Positions 24,292 through 36,920 of a stretch of DNA of 64,000 nucleotides are shown one piece after another. The stretch comes from Botrytis cinerea B05.10 (Eukaryota; Ascomycota; Leotiomycetes; Helotiales; Sclerotiniaceae): contig NC_037314.1 in NCBI RefSeq assembly GCF_000143535.2, forward strand, positions 2,170,001 through 2,234,000. The letters are read 5' to 3'. Below the pieces are notes generated by a model. It saw nothing but the letters and a program-made list of their open reading frames with translations. It ran no database searches and was not told the origin of the DNA. The stretch's first letter is position 1; each line of letters opens with the position of its first letter. Made by a program: the position numbers and the translations under genes.

Positions 24292-25481
24292 AATGCGAAT
24301 TTTGTGGCGATGGTAGTTTTGGGGCGGATTTACCGAGAATTATGATTTTTTTTACTCTTGCATAGCAAGGTATGGGGTTTTCTTTCGGGGGACTAGCCGG
24401 TGGGAAAAGATGCCATCGTGTGGGAATGGATGATACTGTGCTAGCTAGTTGATATACATTTGATTTTTCTGTTGGCGGAGTAAATTTCGGGGGCGAAGGT
24501 ACCTATTGCAATGTCCCAAAGAGGCCGGACTTTTAGCATATATCATAGCAATAAATACCAACTTCCACCTGACTACATGTGCCATTATTGATTTTGCCAA
24601 TAAGTCATACTTGCTAAAATATTGAAGTGACACCACATTTCCAATACAAACTCTGAAATATAGGTGACACTCAAATTGTGCAGAGTTATGAACACTAATT
24701 TGCATAGTTGATGCAGTAACTTTTACAAATGAAGTAATGAATTCGTATGATTGAAAACTTGAAGTGTGATGATATTAATATTTTGATACTCTGATCCGGT
24801 CGGCAACCAGCTCTAGCTTTAAAGTGAAATATCTTGGAGTAAGTGACGTTAGTTTACATAGATGGTGTTTAGAATTTTATTCGGAGCCAGAAAATCCATC
24901 GTCTCATTGCCACGAAATCGATTCAAGACTTCTTAACTATCAAGCCTAACAACTCCATGATCTTGTCTTGTTTCATTTTCTGCTCCAAATCACAATATTT
25001 CAAGATCTAAATTGAGAATGGGCATTTCATTGGCGTTCAAGAGTCCACTTGGAACCCGAGGTTTCAATTTCCACGTTTCCAATGAGCGTTTGATTACCAA
25101 GGCATGGAAGTAACTAACGTAAGCAATGATACGAAAATGATCCATAATACTCAAAAAGCCGCAGTGAATGCATATGTGAGACAGCTTTGCTTATAAATTA
25201 AACTTTTAATTTGATTGGATACTACGGCCACTAGCATAGATGGCTGTATCAATTTATGTATTTCACTCTGGAATCCCAATTAAGATACACTAGTGGTCGG
25301 CTCTCCAAAGATCAGCCGCCTCTTTCCGAACAAATACTTCTATAAGAACACCAAGATCCATCAGTCGGAAGGGAAAAAAAGCCCAAACACCTTTCCATAC
25401 TCAAAGTACTCCCTATTTGAGAATTACTTCGACCCAAACCTTTAACATTTCAATCACCGACAGATTTTCTCCAAAATAAAT
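24292..25481. other. AT-rich spacer between NNRG copies 2 and 3
   Basis: No gene seen. A TATAAG element at about 25341 and an AACACCTTTCCA motif at about 25388 precede copy 3, the latter resembling the leader motif upstream of the broken copy at about 20464. Confidence 0.5.
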
Positions 25482-26087
25482 ATGCCTAACAGAAACAACC
25501 GTGGTGGCAGCCGACCCATTCAAGGAGAGCAACCTGCCCAACAAAATCAACTTGTTGTCCACACATCCAATGTTATAGGCACAGCCATGGTTAGAAAAGC
25601 CTTAGAGTTTGACTTCTCGACCCTTCGTCAACACCCCATCTTGACCATTAAGAAGACTGACGACAACGTTCAAATGATTATTGACCTTGATTTCACTCAA
25701 GCAGAATCAGCCCCCGGTATTGGTGCTTTCTTACAAGCTCTTATGGATTACGCTGCGATCATTTATGACGTCAAGATTTTCATCAAGGCCCCCAAGCATC
25801 ATTACGATGCCGCTACGTGCAAAGGTAGATTGGCCAATGTCGCCTTGGTCATGACCGTCTTGAACGAATTCAACCTCAAAAAAGCTGAGGTTATCGCCCG
25901 TCTCGATGACCACGATAGTTACGAGCAACTCGAGCTTACTATCGCCGCATACAAGCTAAACTTACATAATTGGACCTTGGCATATGAGGTTGTCGGTCTT
26001 GATGGCAAGTGGAACATCCCTGTAGGAAGCGAGGATGAATTGAGACTTCGTCATCTTTATAGAAAGTATTTCTTGAAAAAACTTTAA
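25482..26087 (+). CDS. NNRG-family protein, copy 3, without coiled coil
   Basis: Intronless, 201 residues, unrecognised. It starts MPNRNNRGGSRPIQ and passes through a short Gln-rich linker straight to the conserved core: ALEFDFSTLRQHPILTIKK, MIIDLDFTQ, IKAPKHHYD, a Leu/Val-rich helix, then YEQLELTIAAYKLNLHNWTL (about 147-166) and LRHLYRKYFLKKL at the end. It is the shortest family member and so outlines the minimal domain: roughly 165 residues with an alternating beta/alpha pattern. No targeting signal is visible. It sits on the same strand as the other copies, at 1.2-1.7 kb spacing. Confidence 0.8.
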   Translation: MPNRNNRGGSRPIQGEQPAQQNQLVVHTSNVIGTAMVRKALEFDFSTLRQHPILTIKKTDDNVQMIIDLDFTQAESAPGIGAFLQALMDYAAIIYDVKIFIKAPKHHYDAATCKGRLANVALVMTVLNEFNLKKAEVIARLDDHDSYEQLELTIAAYKLNLHNWTLAYEVVGLDGKWNIPVGSEDELRLRHLYRKYFLKKL

Positions 26088-28316
26088 ATATTTCGGTGGG
26101 AGCCCGACTCTCGTCTTCTAGAATCACGCAAGGCACATTTGTTGTGATATGGATATGGTTGGCGAGACATTGATAGGGCATGGAACTGGATATTCGAGAC
26201 AATTGATATTATTTATTGCGGTATTCAGTATGGCATTGCATTGATACGGCAGTGTGGCTGGTATCATGGGATGATTATAGCTGGGTAAAGGTGTTATCAC
26301 TGGAATGGTTTAGCTGTTCCGCAATTTAATAATACCATGAGAATGAAAAAAAGCCTGTTACACAAATCGAACATTCGTAAAAGTCTATAAAAATGAGTGA
26401 AAGTCACAAAGGTGCCCAAATCTAACTGAAAATAAATGAACCATGAAGACATTGATGCAATCATCTGAATTTCTCTTACACGATTGAACGATTTACAATG
26501 CGAAAAATAAGCAAGAGAACTAAAGAATAAATTGGAACCTACCTAGGTACTCAAATGATATAGAAGATATTCGAAAACAACTTTGACTTGGAAAAAAAAT
26601 AATGTCCGGAAATAAAGTAATGATTGACAATTTCTAGACGCTTCACGTGTTCCAAGCTGTTAGTCTACCTCGTCGACCTCAATCTACGATGACTTTGTCG
26701 ACGTATGAAAATTAATGAAGGTAAGACATCATAATCTCATTGATTTTCCATCGTGAAGCAATGCTAATTCATGAATGCGGCGGAGAGGGACGAACTGGAT
26801 AGAATGGAGATAATTTTATGGCATTAGTCCGAGATGGGTCTCAATACACGGTGGCATCACTACGATAATCCATCAGAAGCGACTGCAGATCTTATTCGAT
26901 AGTGGAAGTCTCGGAGAGAGGAGGATTTATTGCCCTTTCAAATCAAAGAATTACCAGAAATTGACAATGATTGCTTGCATGTGGAATCATAGGCCCGTTT
27001 TACTTGCGGGTATAATTTCTTCGTGTGTATTCTCGGTTGCGTCAGTAGCATACAAGATCTCAATCTCCATGTCTTAGCCAGCCACTGATTGGGACTCGAA
27101 AGGCTTCTCCGATTTTTTATTTAGCATTCTGGGCACTGGAGGCTTCACTAGTTCTCTAAGCACGATTCTCTTACAGATGGCATGGTAAAAAGCACAAAGT
27201 ATGGAGATTCTACCAATCTTGGCACTAGCGACAAATCCATTCTACATACTGAATTTTCATGGTTCAACGATTGAACTCAAAACTTGATCTATACTGAAAG
27301 TGAAGAGTTCCAGGTCTGCTTCACATTTTACACTCTCATTCAAACGGGGTTGTTGTACATAGTAATTCTTTCACGGCAATTATGACTAGTATCCGGAATT
27401 TCATTTTTTATGGAGTATCTAGAGGAGTTTTCCACTGTCAATATTACCCCTGTATAAAGATATATCAGATATGAAGGTCAGATTGGTGTATTGTTTAATG
27501 AATCAGAGGGGAATCTGGGATTCGACACTGATTTAAATGAAGAGGGGCAAGCGTCTTGAACTAGTAATGCTAGATTTGGGTGCGCGGAAATCATGGGGAA
27601 TATGTTAAAGCATGGACGATATGCATGAATGATAAAAGTACCAACGACAGTTGGTAAAAGAATTGGCAGAATTATTTCACACGCTTTTGGCAGATTCCGG
27701 TAATGTTAAGTTTTGCATGCTATCACTATCGGGAGAGTCACATGCGTAGGAATACTCTCGCTGTCAAATCATGATTAATTTCTAGCTATCACTCAATTTG
27801 ACTCAAGCATTCAACGACCCTTCCCAGTATTTCTTGAGCGCTGTAGCTGTGTACGCTAAGTTCTTGCTGTCGAGCTGCTATGTAAAACTCCAGATGTCTT
27901 GAACGAGTTAATGATAGCAAGTTATGCAAAGATATTATGACACAATGATATTGGGAGATGCTGTGTACTTTATTGTTGTCATTGTAAGAAATATAAAGTT
28001 CTATTTTCGAGAGCAATATCAGTGGAAGCATGACGGCTCGCCACCGTACTAAAGGACATATACCTAAGTGTAACAATTGGCTAATACAGCCTGTAGATGC
28101 TTTTGACTGTCTTTTTAATCCAAATATGTAGAAGCAACTTCAAAATTGTAGATGATTCTTATACAAAAGCCTAGCTTTTTCAATTGATCAATCTGTGGAC
28201 GAAAGTTATTTCACTTCCCTATAGAACCGCTTCTTCAACCTAACTCTAATTCATATCCGTTATAGACCCAAACTACAACACCAGAATATCAATTCAATCA
28301 AACAACCAATCAAAAC
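26088..28316. other. AT-rich gene desert left of the tRNA
   Basis: No supportable coding sequence. Short open frames such as 27789-28076 (minus) show no domain-like pattern. No transposon terminal repeats or reverse-transcriptase/transposase motifs were noticed on either strand. Confidence 0.5.
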
Positions 28317-28415
28317 ATCTCGTTGGGCTAGTGGTCATGCCATCTGTCTCACAGAATTCTCACACGAGATTTCAAAGAACACAGAAGATCGCAGGTTCAA
28401 ACCCTGCACGGGATA
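28317..28415 (+). tRNA. tRNA-Val(CAC) with a 26-nt intron (probable)
   Basis: Folded by hand. The acceptor stem ATCTCGT (28317-28323) pairs with ACGGGAT (28408-28414) with one G-T pair. The D arm GGC/GCC has loop TAGTGGTCAT. The anticodon stem TCTGT (28343-28347) pairs with ACAGA (28381-28385), and the T arm GCAGG-TTCAAAC-CCTGC spans 28391-28407. The 7-base anticodon loop CTCACA+C reads anticodon CAC at 28350-28352; the intron (28354-28379) sits after position 37, the canonical nuclear site. The A box (TGGGCTAGTGG) and B box (GGTTCAAACCC) are good and a T-run terminator follows. The 5' A and the U13/U22 mismatch are unusual, so a decayed tRNA copy remains possible. Confidence 0.72.
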
Positions 28416-28418
28416 TTC

Positions 28419-28431
28419 TTTTTATTTTTTT
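28419..28431 (+). terminator. Pol III T-run terminator of the tRNA gene
   Basis: T5 (28419-28423) and T7 (28425-28431), separated by one A, begin four bases after the tRNA discriminator base. Confidence 0.75.
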
Positions 28432-31400
28432 GATTGAGGCTCTGTGCTATGAGTGAGTGCACTTCTTTTTGACGGAAGTGATCTGAGTTTTGGGGTGTTT
28501 GTTATTCACATGTGTTTGTACTGAAAAGAAGTGGGGCAAATGAGGGGCCTCGTTTAAGAGAAGCATATAAATCGATAGAAAAATTGACTCGGAATTAAAA
28601 GCTGAAACTTGGGTCTCGTATTCAGGGACTCTTTTCTTTTGTGATTGTATTCTTGTGCAGCAGATGCTTCTTGTTCAGACTAGCGATCTTGTTAAGGTTG
28701 TCCAGTCATCAAAATTTGCTTCGATAATCCTAGGCTGAGATGTTATCTCTTTTAATTATGATAAATCTGGCTACTTTACGACAGCAGGTAGATTTAAAGT
28801 GTCGTTGGACTACTTATATGTTTTCCATGGCTTACTTTGTAGCTTGGGGATAGGTGAAAGGTACCTAGCTAGCCTCCTTGATATTCAGGGGTTGCCTAAT
28901 GTTCATTGATGCCATGAGATCAAGCAAGACTTGTTGTGCGCTATATTTAGTTGGCAGGCTTAGACATAGTACATCATCAGATCACTTGTCTTACATCTGA
29001 ACTCGCCCTCAACTTCAATCTGTTATCAACATCCCGCTCAAAACTTCAAGAGACTCTTCGGAAATTTTTCCTCCGCTTGTCGAAAAGTAGGCCCTAGTGT
29101 CATTTTCGTTGTGGATTGACTTTCATATTATACACAATTTAATGGGTACGTCTTCACTTCACAGATGTTTTGTGTATTTAAATTGTAGTTACTTCCACCC
29201 ATAATACCATTGAGAGCGATCATATACACCCCAGTAACAACAGCTAAGATTCACAGATGTACCAAAAATCATTTTCAAATAAAAGCGTCTGGGAGACAAA
29301 AGTTCTCATCCCAAACTTTAGGTGTGATCCGAAACAAAGAAGTCACCATAAGATCTTGATTCCTATCTTGTTGCCTTATATCATCACTGCTGTCGCGCAC
29401 CATTCTCGCTGTCGTCAATTGCATTTGTCACGTTAGTATTACATATTTGACAACAACTGTACCAATAACTAATCTGCAATTTACCGTGTTCTGATCATTT
29501 ATGATAGTAACATTGAGTGCCTGGAGCGAAATTGCTCACCTTTAAAATATAATGCGCTTGTCATGAAAATTTGCACGCGGAGTAGAAATAAAGCCTCAGT
29601 ATCGAATGATTAGTTTGCGCCACTTACTATTTCGCTTTAAATACTTTTCCCTTGATTTGAACTTCTCGACACCGAAGGCTTACCACTGCTTCGAATCTTT
29701 CTCTAAACCTTCGCTTATATAAAGCCAAGAAGTTGTACCTACAAGCAACCAAATTGTGTTATGCTGCCGATGACAATATTTGAGGACTTGTAGTCTGTAA
29801 CAAGTAGGTTGTTTCGGCGGCTTATTCAATCTATTATCTTCATAGTCCAAGTCCAAGCCTAGGATTTGTATCTCTTAATTCTTGAAATTGAGTTTGAGTT
29901 TTCTGTTGTTACCAACAGATATTTGTCGTTGTCAAAGTTCGTTGGCCATTCTCATGACAGATTACGAAAGCGATATACTTGCCTGTAAGATTTTTGTTTA
30001 GCACTAGTATGATAGAGAAAAAAGTCTACTTCTACTCGAAGACGACAATATCTACAAGCTCTCTAGTTCTACTCTCCTAGACCTATTGTGTCATCGTTTT
30101 TCTAATCTAAGCTATTAGTTCAAAGAATTTTCTTTAAGAATATATAGTAAGCACAGTAGAACATTCAAGCACGATTTTGAATATTAATATGACGTCATTT
30201 CGGATCAAAATTTGCGGTAAACCACAAATAATTACCATATAAAAGTAGGAAAGTATTTCTCCCTTTAAAATTTATATAACAAAACTCAATGAATATGAAG
30301 ATTCCCACGATTTTCCAGTAGTGCTACAGCGCAAAAACAAGGATATATACCGTTTCCAAGTAAGCTCCCATCCAGCGAGTATTGCTCATAAAATTTTAAT
30401 CCAAAAATTGAATTTTCATTATTCACCATTCACAGATCATTATCATCAAATAGCACGAAGCGTATTGAAAATGAAAGTATTGTCAATAAATTCCTATTGT
30501 TGTCGAAATATGCATTTAGTATACACCGGTCTCTCACGACACGTCATTCTCAATAGCACTGATTTAAGATACAGCATATGATTGAAAGTTAGGATCCGAA
30601 TTGCAATCACTTTTCTAGTGAGTCCAAAAGACCTCGGAACCTTTTGTATTGCTTCAGCACCGCTTTTGTTTCTAAATAATTCGACTCTTGATAATTATTG
30701 TACTTCCAAGAAACACTAGGAGACCCACTTCACCCCCAGACCAAACAGCCGAAGTTCGTTCATAAATGAATTATGATGATGGTAAAGCCTCTTATCTCTG
30801 AGCCATCTCAGGCATTGAGCGCACTAGCACATCATTCACTCTATTACTCTACCTTCCTATCTATCAACTTATCCTTGGAGGTCTTTTGAATTCACCTGGA
30901 AATCAATACCAAGGTTATATAAGTACTCGTACATCATCATTCTTCTACCCCAGGATGAATATTCGTTTCATTACGAAGAAGAAAGATGCTTGCAATTTGA
31001 TACTAATAAACATTTTCAAGCCCACTAGATATATTCATCAAGGAACAAACTTCAGAACAAAACCCTATGACTATTACCGATCAGTCAAATCTATTTATTC
31101 ATCACTAGATTTTCCAACGTCATGCTCAATGTTCGCTTTCTGTGTTTTCATCGTCAAAGTTTATTCCCTATCATTTCTCAGATCACACAATTTTAAACTA
31201 ACCATAAACTTTTCATCTACTTGTTTGAAAATACTAACACCATATCATCTTCACTGGCTAGTCGTCCAGTCTGCATTTTTAATATAGCAAGATCTCTCCC
31301 ATTGCTACTTATAGGTCACAAGCGTATGTTCTTTGAAAAACTTATTATAAAACGAATATTTTTCTTGTGTCGCGTGAACATACATATTTTGCAGCGACTG

Positions 31401-32745
31401 AAGCCACACTATCACTTAGCTTCCTCGTCGGGTTCTCAAACACCACAGGTATAAAACCCCTTACAATTCTCGCTCGAACACTCATGGCTCTGAAAGTTCT
31501 GTAGTGTTGATTGATTGATTTCATGTTGATTTGCTATATTGACATGTCATCCTATCAAGATTCAAGTAGTAAACCCAAGCTCAAATTTCATTTCAAGCAT
31601 TGTTTTACTTCGATTTCAACTGATGTTTCGAGAAAGTTTTTGTTGTCACTTACCTGTAGATATTATGCATCGAGTAAAATTTTGATGGCAGTAATAATAT
31701 GTGCTCCTTTCGTGTCGAAATTGAGAGGGTATTTCTGCGCTTGGTTTTTTCATGGGTTTAGGTGGTTGCTTCTTGTCGCGTGACACAAGATCCTCTTACT
31801 TGTTGGTGTTTTGTGTACCTCTTTCTTCATGCCCTTCAAACAACATGTCTCAGTCCTAGTAGTAATATATACTGTGGTATGTTAGCCTCGAAGTCTCCAA
31901 CATAAGATACTAGGTACAGTGAATGAAGAATAGGCCTTGTCTTCCAGTGGTGTTCTTGCTCTCACTTCAGCACATGATTCGCAACTATTGTTTTTTGAGG
32001 GAATCTGACCCTAAGAATTCTACAGCAAAATTCTAACTACAAATCTTCCTCGCCTAGATATTTTCTATCTACAATTCAGAATTCGATCTCGATCTTTTGG
32101 TGGCTTATGGCGATGATTAGTTCGGAATTAGATCCAGTGAGAACCTCGCGTTTTTATTCCCTTCAGCATTAAGCTCTAATAAGAATAATTATAGTATCAA
32201 TAAACAACCTAGACCCCAGACCAAAACTATCCATTCTGTAAATGCTAAACCACCAATACTACGCTTATTCAGACCTCCCTCTCCCCAAAAAGAACAGTCC
32301 AGTACCAGTGCCACAAATCCTCCTCCAACATCAAGAAGCAAAACCATAGCTCAACAATATTAAACAAGACTTACATCTAAACTTACTATTTCTGCATAGT
32401 AATACACAAAGTGACCTAGTCAGAATCAATTTCAGCGGCTTAATCTAACAAGCAAAACAAAACACATTCAAATATCGAAATTAGCAAGCATTCTAAAATG
32501 AAATCATACTGAAAAGCTTCACTATAAGAAATTTTGTACTTGCTGTGTTCCTTTCTTTTCAAACGGTAGATTAGAATATAATATATAATTTGGCGAAACG
32601 AGTTTGAGTCTCAATGACCAAGTTTGTTAAAAGCGCGTCAATATTTTTCACGGTGAAGCTGAATGAGGCAAACGAATTCTGATAGTGACTTGACGAATCA
32701 TAAGCTGAGTGGATTTGAATATATATATTAACACAACATCAATTA
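28432..32745. other. AT-rich gene desert right of the tRNA
   Basis: 4.3 kb without a supportable gene. The longest open frame (30886-31287, plus) is Phe/Ser/Thr/Tyr-rich with the composition of translated AT-rich DNA and has no initiator context or homology I recognise. No tandem repeat array, terminal inverted repeat or transposon protein motif was seen. Confidence 0.5.
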
Positions 32746-34927
32746 TCAAAATATCTTGATGATAAATTTTCCATCATCTTGTCGTCCGAATTCGGACGAT
32801 TCATATTTCTCGCCGCGGCTAAAAGATGTACATTCAGACATCAAATCCTCGTGGGCCTCATCAGTGCTATAGATAAACACACCACACCTTCGGAACTCCC
32901 ATCTGGCTCTGTTTGTCGGAAAAAGTATGAGAGCCCTAACCTCCCAAGTATCATACCATGAGGGGAGTCTACAGACAGGGAGAAGATATACTTCCTTGTG
33001 ATCAATTTCCGTCATATCTTCAAAGTCATAATAGGCGAGCGTTGAGCTAAGACTTTCCAATTCTCTACCATCTCGTCCGAAGAGAATCTCAAAATCTTGA
33101 CTCGAAAGCTGCGAGCCGGAAATTTTTGGTTGATAACAAGTAGCGGACGCGATCTCTCCCTTGAGTTTGATATACCCACCGCATACTTTCCCAAATGGGT
33201 TATCAATTGCTAGATCTACATGTGTTTCCAAGATCTGAAGAAATTGCTCAATACCTTCACTTCTGTGGGTCCTTGGAGGAGGAAAGTCTATTTCTGCATT
33301 GAAAGATGCCCAAGACCAGCTAGGGGCGATGAATTCTTGTGTTTCTGGGGGAGCTAAAGAAAATTTGGAAGTTTTGGACGGGTTATATCCAGCATTCCAA
33401 AGAATACCAGATAGCAGATGGTTTTCCCATACTCCTGCTAAGTATTTTCCCCCTATGGTCTGAGACGCTGCGTTTGCCATTCCTCCGATTGCAACAAGTC
33501 TGTCCGTTTTGAAAGTTATATTACTTCTCATAAACAATTGTACGATTTCCTCCCAGATTTGTGCACCTTTGAAAGACATGTCTGCTTGACATTTATCGAT
33601 ACTATTAAGAAGTACCTTGACCTCGGATTTCACAATGGAGCGTTTAAAGACTGCTTCTGGAACGCCTTTTGGAAATGTTTCAGAAGCCTCATGATCTCGA
33701 CATTCCCAAAACAATTGCTTAGATCCAAAGTGAAGATTTCGTCTAGATAATAGGCGTTCTTGGCAGACCCAAGCCCTAGAGGTTAACACGCTATTTTCCA
33801 CCTCTTTTGCCCATGAATATGCGTCAAAGACACAATGATCATCCTCATCGCTAGCTGTTTGGAACCAACCTTGCTGAACCTGTAACGGCTTTCTATCACG
33901 GAACAACCCTTCACTGCCATCTTTTGCAGCTGTGGCACAGATATTGCAGTAACCATTCGAGTAAACATCACACATACTGGCGGACTCTACCAACCAATCA
34001 GTCTCAGAATCTTGAACAATGCATAACGAATCAATCCAGATATATCGTCCTCCTAATTTCTGGACTAGCCATAATGCATCCTGGAAGGTATTTGAAAGGT
34101 GTGAAAAGCTTATCTCACGAAGCATAAACTCGATATTTGATTGAAGAAGAGTAATTTTTGGCACGGCTTTCCCCCAACAATGACTTAAAGTGAAGTAGAC
34201 TGCATTTGACGGAATGTCTTTTCTTAAACAAAGCCGTGGAGCGATCACCGACTTTTCTATTCCGATATCAATGAGGCGAGTAGGAAGGAAATTTGGGTAC
34301 GTGGTAGCTGTGCGTGAGCAGGAAACATGGTTTTCATTACAGTTTTGTAACCATTGTTTTGAAAAATTCAGACTCTCATCAGATCCCGTGAAAGAAGCTA
34401 CTGGGATAAAACTCTCGAAGCCAGCGAGATCTGAGAGGAGTATTGTCAGCATTTATAGATATTTCACAGAGATATAATTGCCACCTACCTTTTTGCGAAT
34501 ACACTCCGAGCATTTGCAGCTCTGATGATATGCTATCGCTTCTATTTCTTATTTCCTCTTCAGTATGATGATACGGGGGAAATATTCTAGCAATACTGTG
34601 GGAATTGATGTTATAACAAAATGACCATTGCTGAAAACCATCAAAAACAAGTTGAGGATTGAGTCTCAGAGCTTCAATATACTCGGCTTGTTGCGCAGGT
34701 TCAGCCAAGTATAGACCCAAAAATTGTGAACATAAAAAGCAATTTTCCACAACACGAGAAGTTGACAGCTTAAGACTTTCGGAATGACTCAAAGGCACAA
34801 TTTGCTTAAAGTCGCATAGATCCAGAAACTCCTGACATCTTGGACAAATTGGAGAAAGCGACAGAAGTTTCTCCTTAAAAGATGAGAGATGTGACTGTAG
34901 TGATCCAGAAGTCGACGATATAGACAT
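32746..34927 (-). CDS. HET-domain (heterokaryon incompatibility) protein
   Basis: Member of the fungal HET family; the HET domain is TIR-related and triggers cell death in incompatibility reactions. Exons read leftwards 34927-34489 and 34430-32746, giving 707 residues; the 58-nt intron has donor GTAGGT and acceptor CTCAG. The HET domain (about 224-380) shows all three usual blocks: YFTLSHCWGKA, YIWIDSLCIVQDSETDW and NICATAAKDGSEGLF, followed by SRAWVCQERLLSRRNLHF. The N-terminal region has paired cysteines (CPRCQEFLDLC, CFLC) as in many single-HET proteins. The start at 34927 is the first ATG in a frame open further upstream. No partner domain (NACHT, WD40, ankyrin) is attached. The gene is isolated in AT-rich DNA. 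Confidence 0.93.
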
Positions 34928-36650
34928 ATCAACAATGCTCAAAGTGAAACAATTCTTTTTTCGCAATTTTCCCAAATGCTCAAGGTATTCTGGTATTGAT
35001 GCGACGATACACAAAGGCCTTTTTATATTGACGATATACCTCGAGGCTGTGTATTTTAGTGTGTATTTAATCCTCAACGTCGTGTTCACACATTATTGGT
35101 GTTTTGTCGATTCTTTCTTTTGATTAGACAGATTAGATTGGTTGATAGCCAATCAAAATTCTCCGGGAAATGGCAGCCACTCCCGCTTACCACACATCTT
35201 CTTCTCATGTTGCGTTCGGATTGTTTTCTGCTATGTCTACAATAATAAATAGAATGGCGAGGATATTAGATGTTGAAGCTAATATGTAGGTATATTTGAA
35301 TGAGGCTAATATATTTGGAGTAATGTTGTGATAATAATATGCTTTATGTATTGAGTCTAATGGGCGAGAAAGATGCATTTGAATGTATTCTTAACATCTC
35401 TTTAAACCAAAAATTAATTAATCTAATTTTGAGAGCTACGACACCGCGAGCAATAAACTAACAATAAAACGACTCTTAGCAGCATTCAAAGTTATTGAAT
35501 TTGCCATAAGCGCATGCAAAAAATGTGACGACTTGAATCCGTTTCAAAGCTGCGTTCTACTCTCGGTATTTATACATGGCGCATTATGCGTACCGCTATT
35601 TATCCAAGTCGATATCGAAAGACACATCTAAGTCTCATCGAACCGAGAATGCATTTCGTCATCGCCGAATTAGGATAATGCTCATTCTGTTGCGTCGATT
35701 TATTGACATGTCTTTAATGTTAATGCTGTTATTATAATTGGCGCATTTGCCAAAATTGCCACTGCTACCCCCTTCCTAAATGTGAATGCGTTCCTTCCCT
35801 CTTCTCATACTTTTTCTTACTTTTTTGATCAACATGATCATTTTTTCCCCTCTCTTTCCCTTTCTAACTCCATTTCTTAGGGATAGAATAACGACGAATT
35901 AGATCAATGCCTGCGACGAGTGAGAGAGTGATACGGCTGAGTTAGATTAAGCTTGCCATTATGAAAGAAAGTATAAAACCGACTACAAGCACTGCGAGCA
36001 CTGGAGTCATGAACAGAAACCAAATACTCTCAACATCCAACCAAAGATATCTGAAAGCAAGAAAGCAGGAAAAAGAATACCAAATTATCAATTATCAATC
36101 TTCAACATTGCATTAACAACTTCACTCCACTCCACTCTGCTCAACCCAACAACTTCATCCCAAACATTCCTTCTCAAAGATAGATTCTTCCATTCATAAC
36201 AACACATACATAATCATTACCACACAGTACCTTCAACGCCATAGACCATCACTCTTCGCCACGAAAACATTCAAATCCACACCAGCACCAAAACAACACT
36301 CAATAACCCCCAACCCCCCTTTGACCACCACATACACATACACTAACCCAAACACCTAACTACCTAAACAACCAAAAACATCTTCCAAACTCCAAGCTTC
36401 AAGCACAAAAGCAAAAGCAAAAGCCACAACATACATGCATACATACATACACACACATATACAAACAAACATATTCAATCTTTCCACAATACACAACACA
36501 CAACACATAAAACCAACACACCAGACCAAAGTACCAAAGTATCTAGCTTCAAGAAGTATAGTATCATATAATATAATACAGTCAGTATAACCTCGCTTAC
36601 CCACACAAATCCACGAGTCCCCCCCTCAACACTCCCTCATCATCCCATCC

Positions 36651-36774
36651 CAATCCAATCCAATCCAATCCAATCCAAATCCAATCTCTACCAACATCAC
36701 AAATAAACAGCAACCCCCAAACCATCTCCAATCTCCCATCTCCAATCTCCCATCTCCAATCTCCCATCTCCAAT
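36651..36774. repeat. (AATCC)n and 13-bp (CCATCTCCAATCT)n arrays
   Basis: AATCC copies at about 36651-36683, then about four copies of a 13-bp unit at about 36722-36774. Confidence 0.88.
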
Positions 36775-36899
36775 CCCAAAAATCCAACCCCTCAAACTCC
36801 CATAATTAACCCAAAAGGAAACAAAGAGAAGCCCCCGCCCCCCAGACATCCATCCACCCACCAATCTCCATTTCATTCTCCAACCAACCCAAATCCAAA

Positions 36900-36920
36900 C
36901 CCAAACCCAAACCCAAACCC
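36900..36920 (-). repeat. (AAACCC)n tract; G-quadruplex motif on minus strand
   Basis: Four CCC runs separated by AAA read as (GGGTTT) repeats on the minus strand, meeting the simple G3N3 quadruplex pattern. Confidence 0.7.

Noticed and set aside
30886..31287. 133-codon open frame in the AT-rich desert
   Set aside because: Composition matches random translation of AT-rich sequence; no start context, splice partners or recognisable motif.
36888..36920. (AAACCC)n looked telomere-like
   Set aside because: The unit is GGGTTT without the A of the fungal TTAGGG repeat, only about four copies, and it is embedded in other simple repeats.
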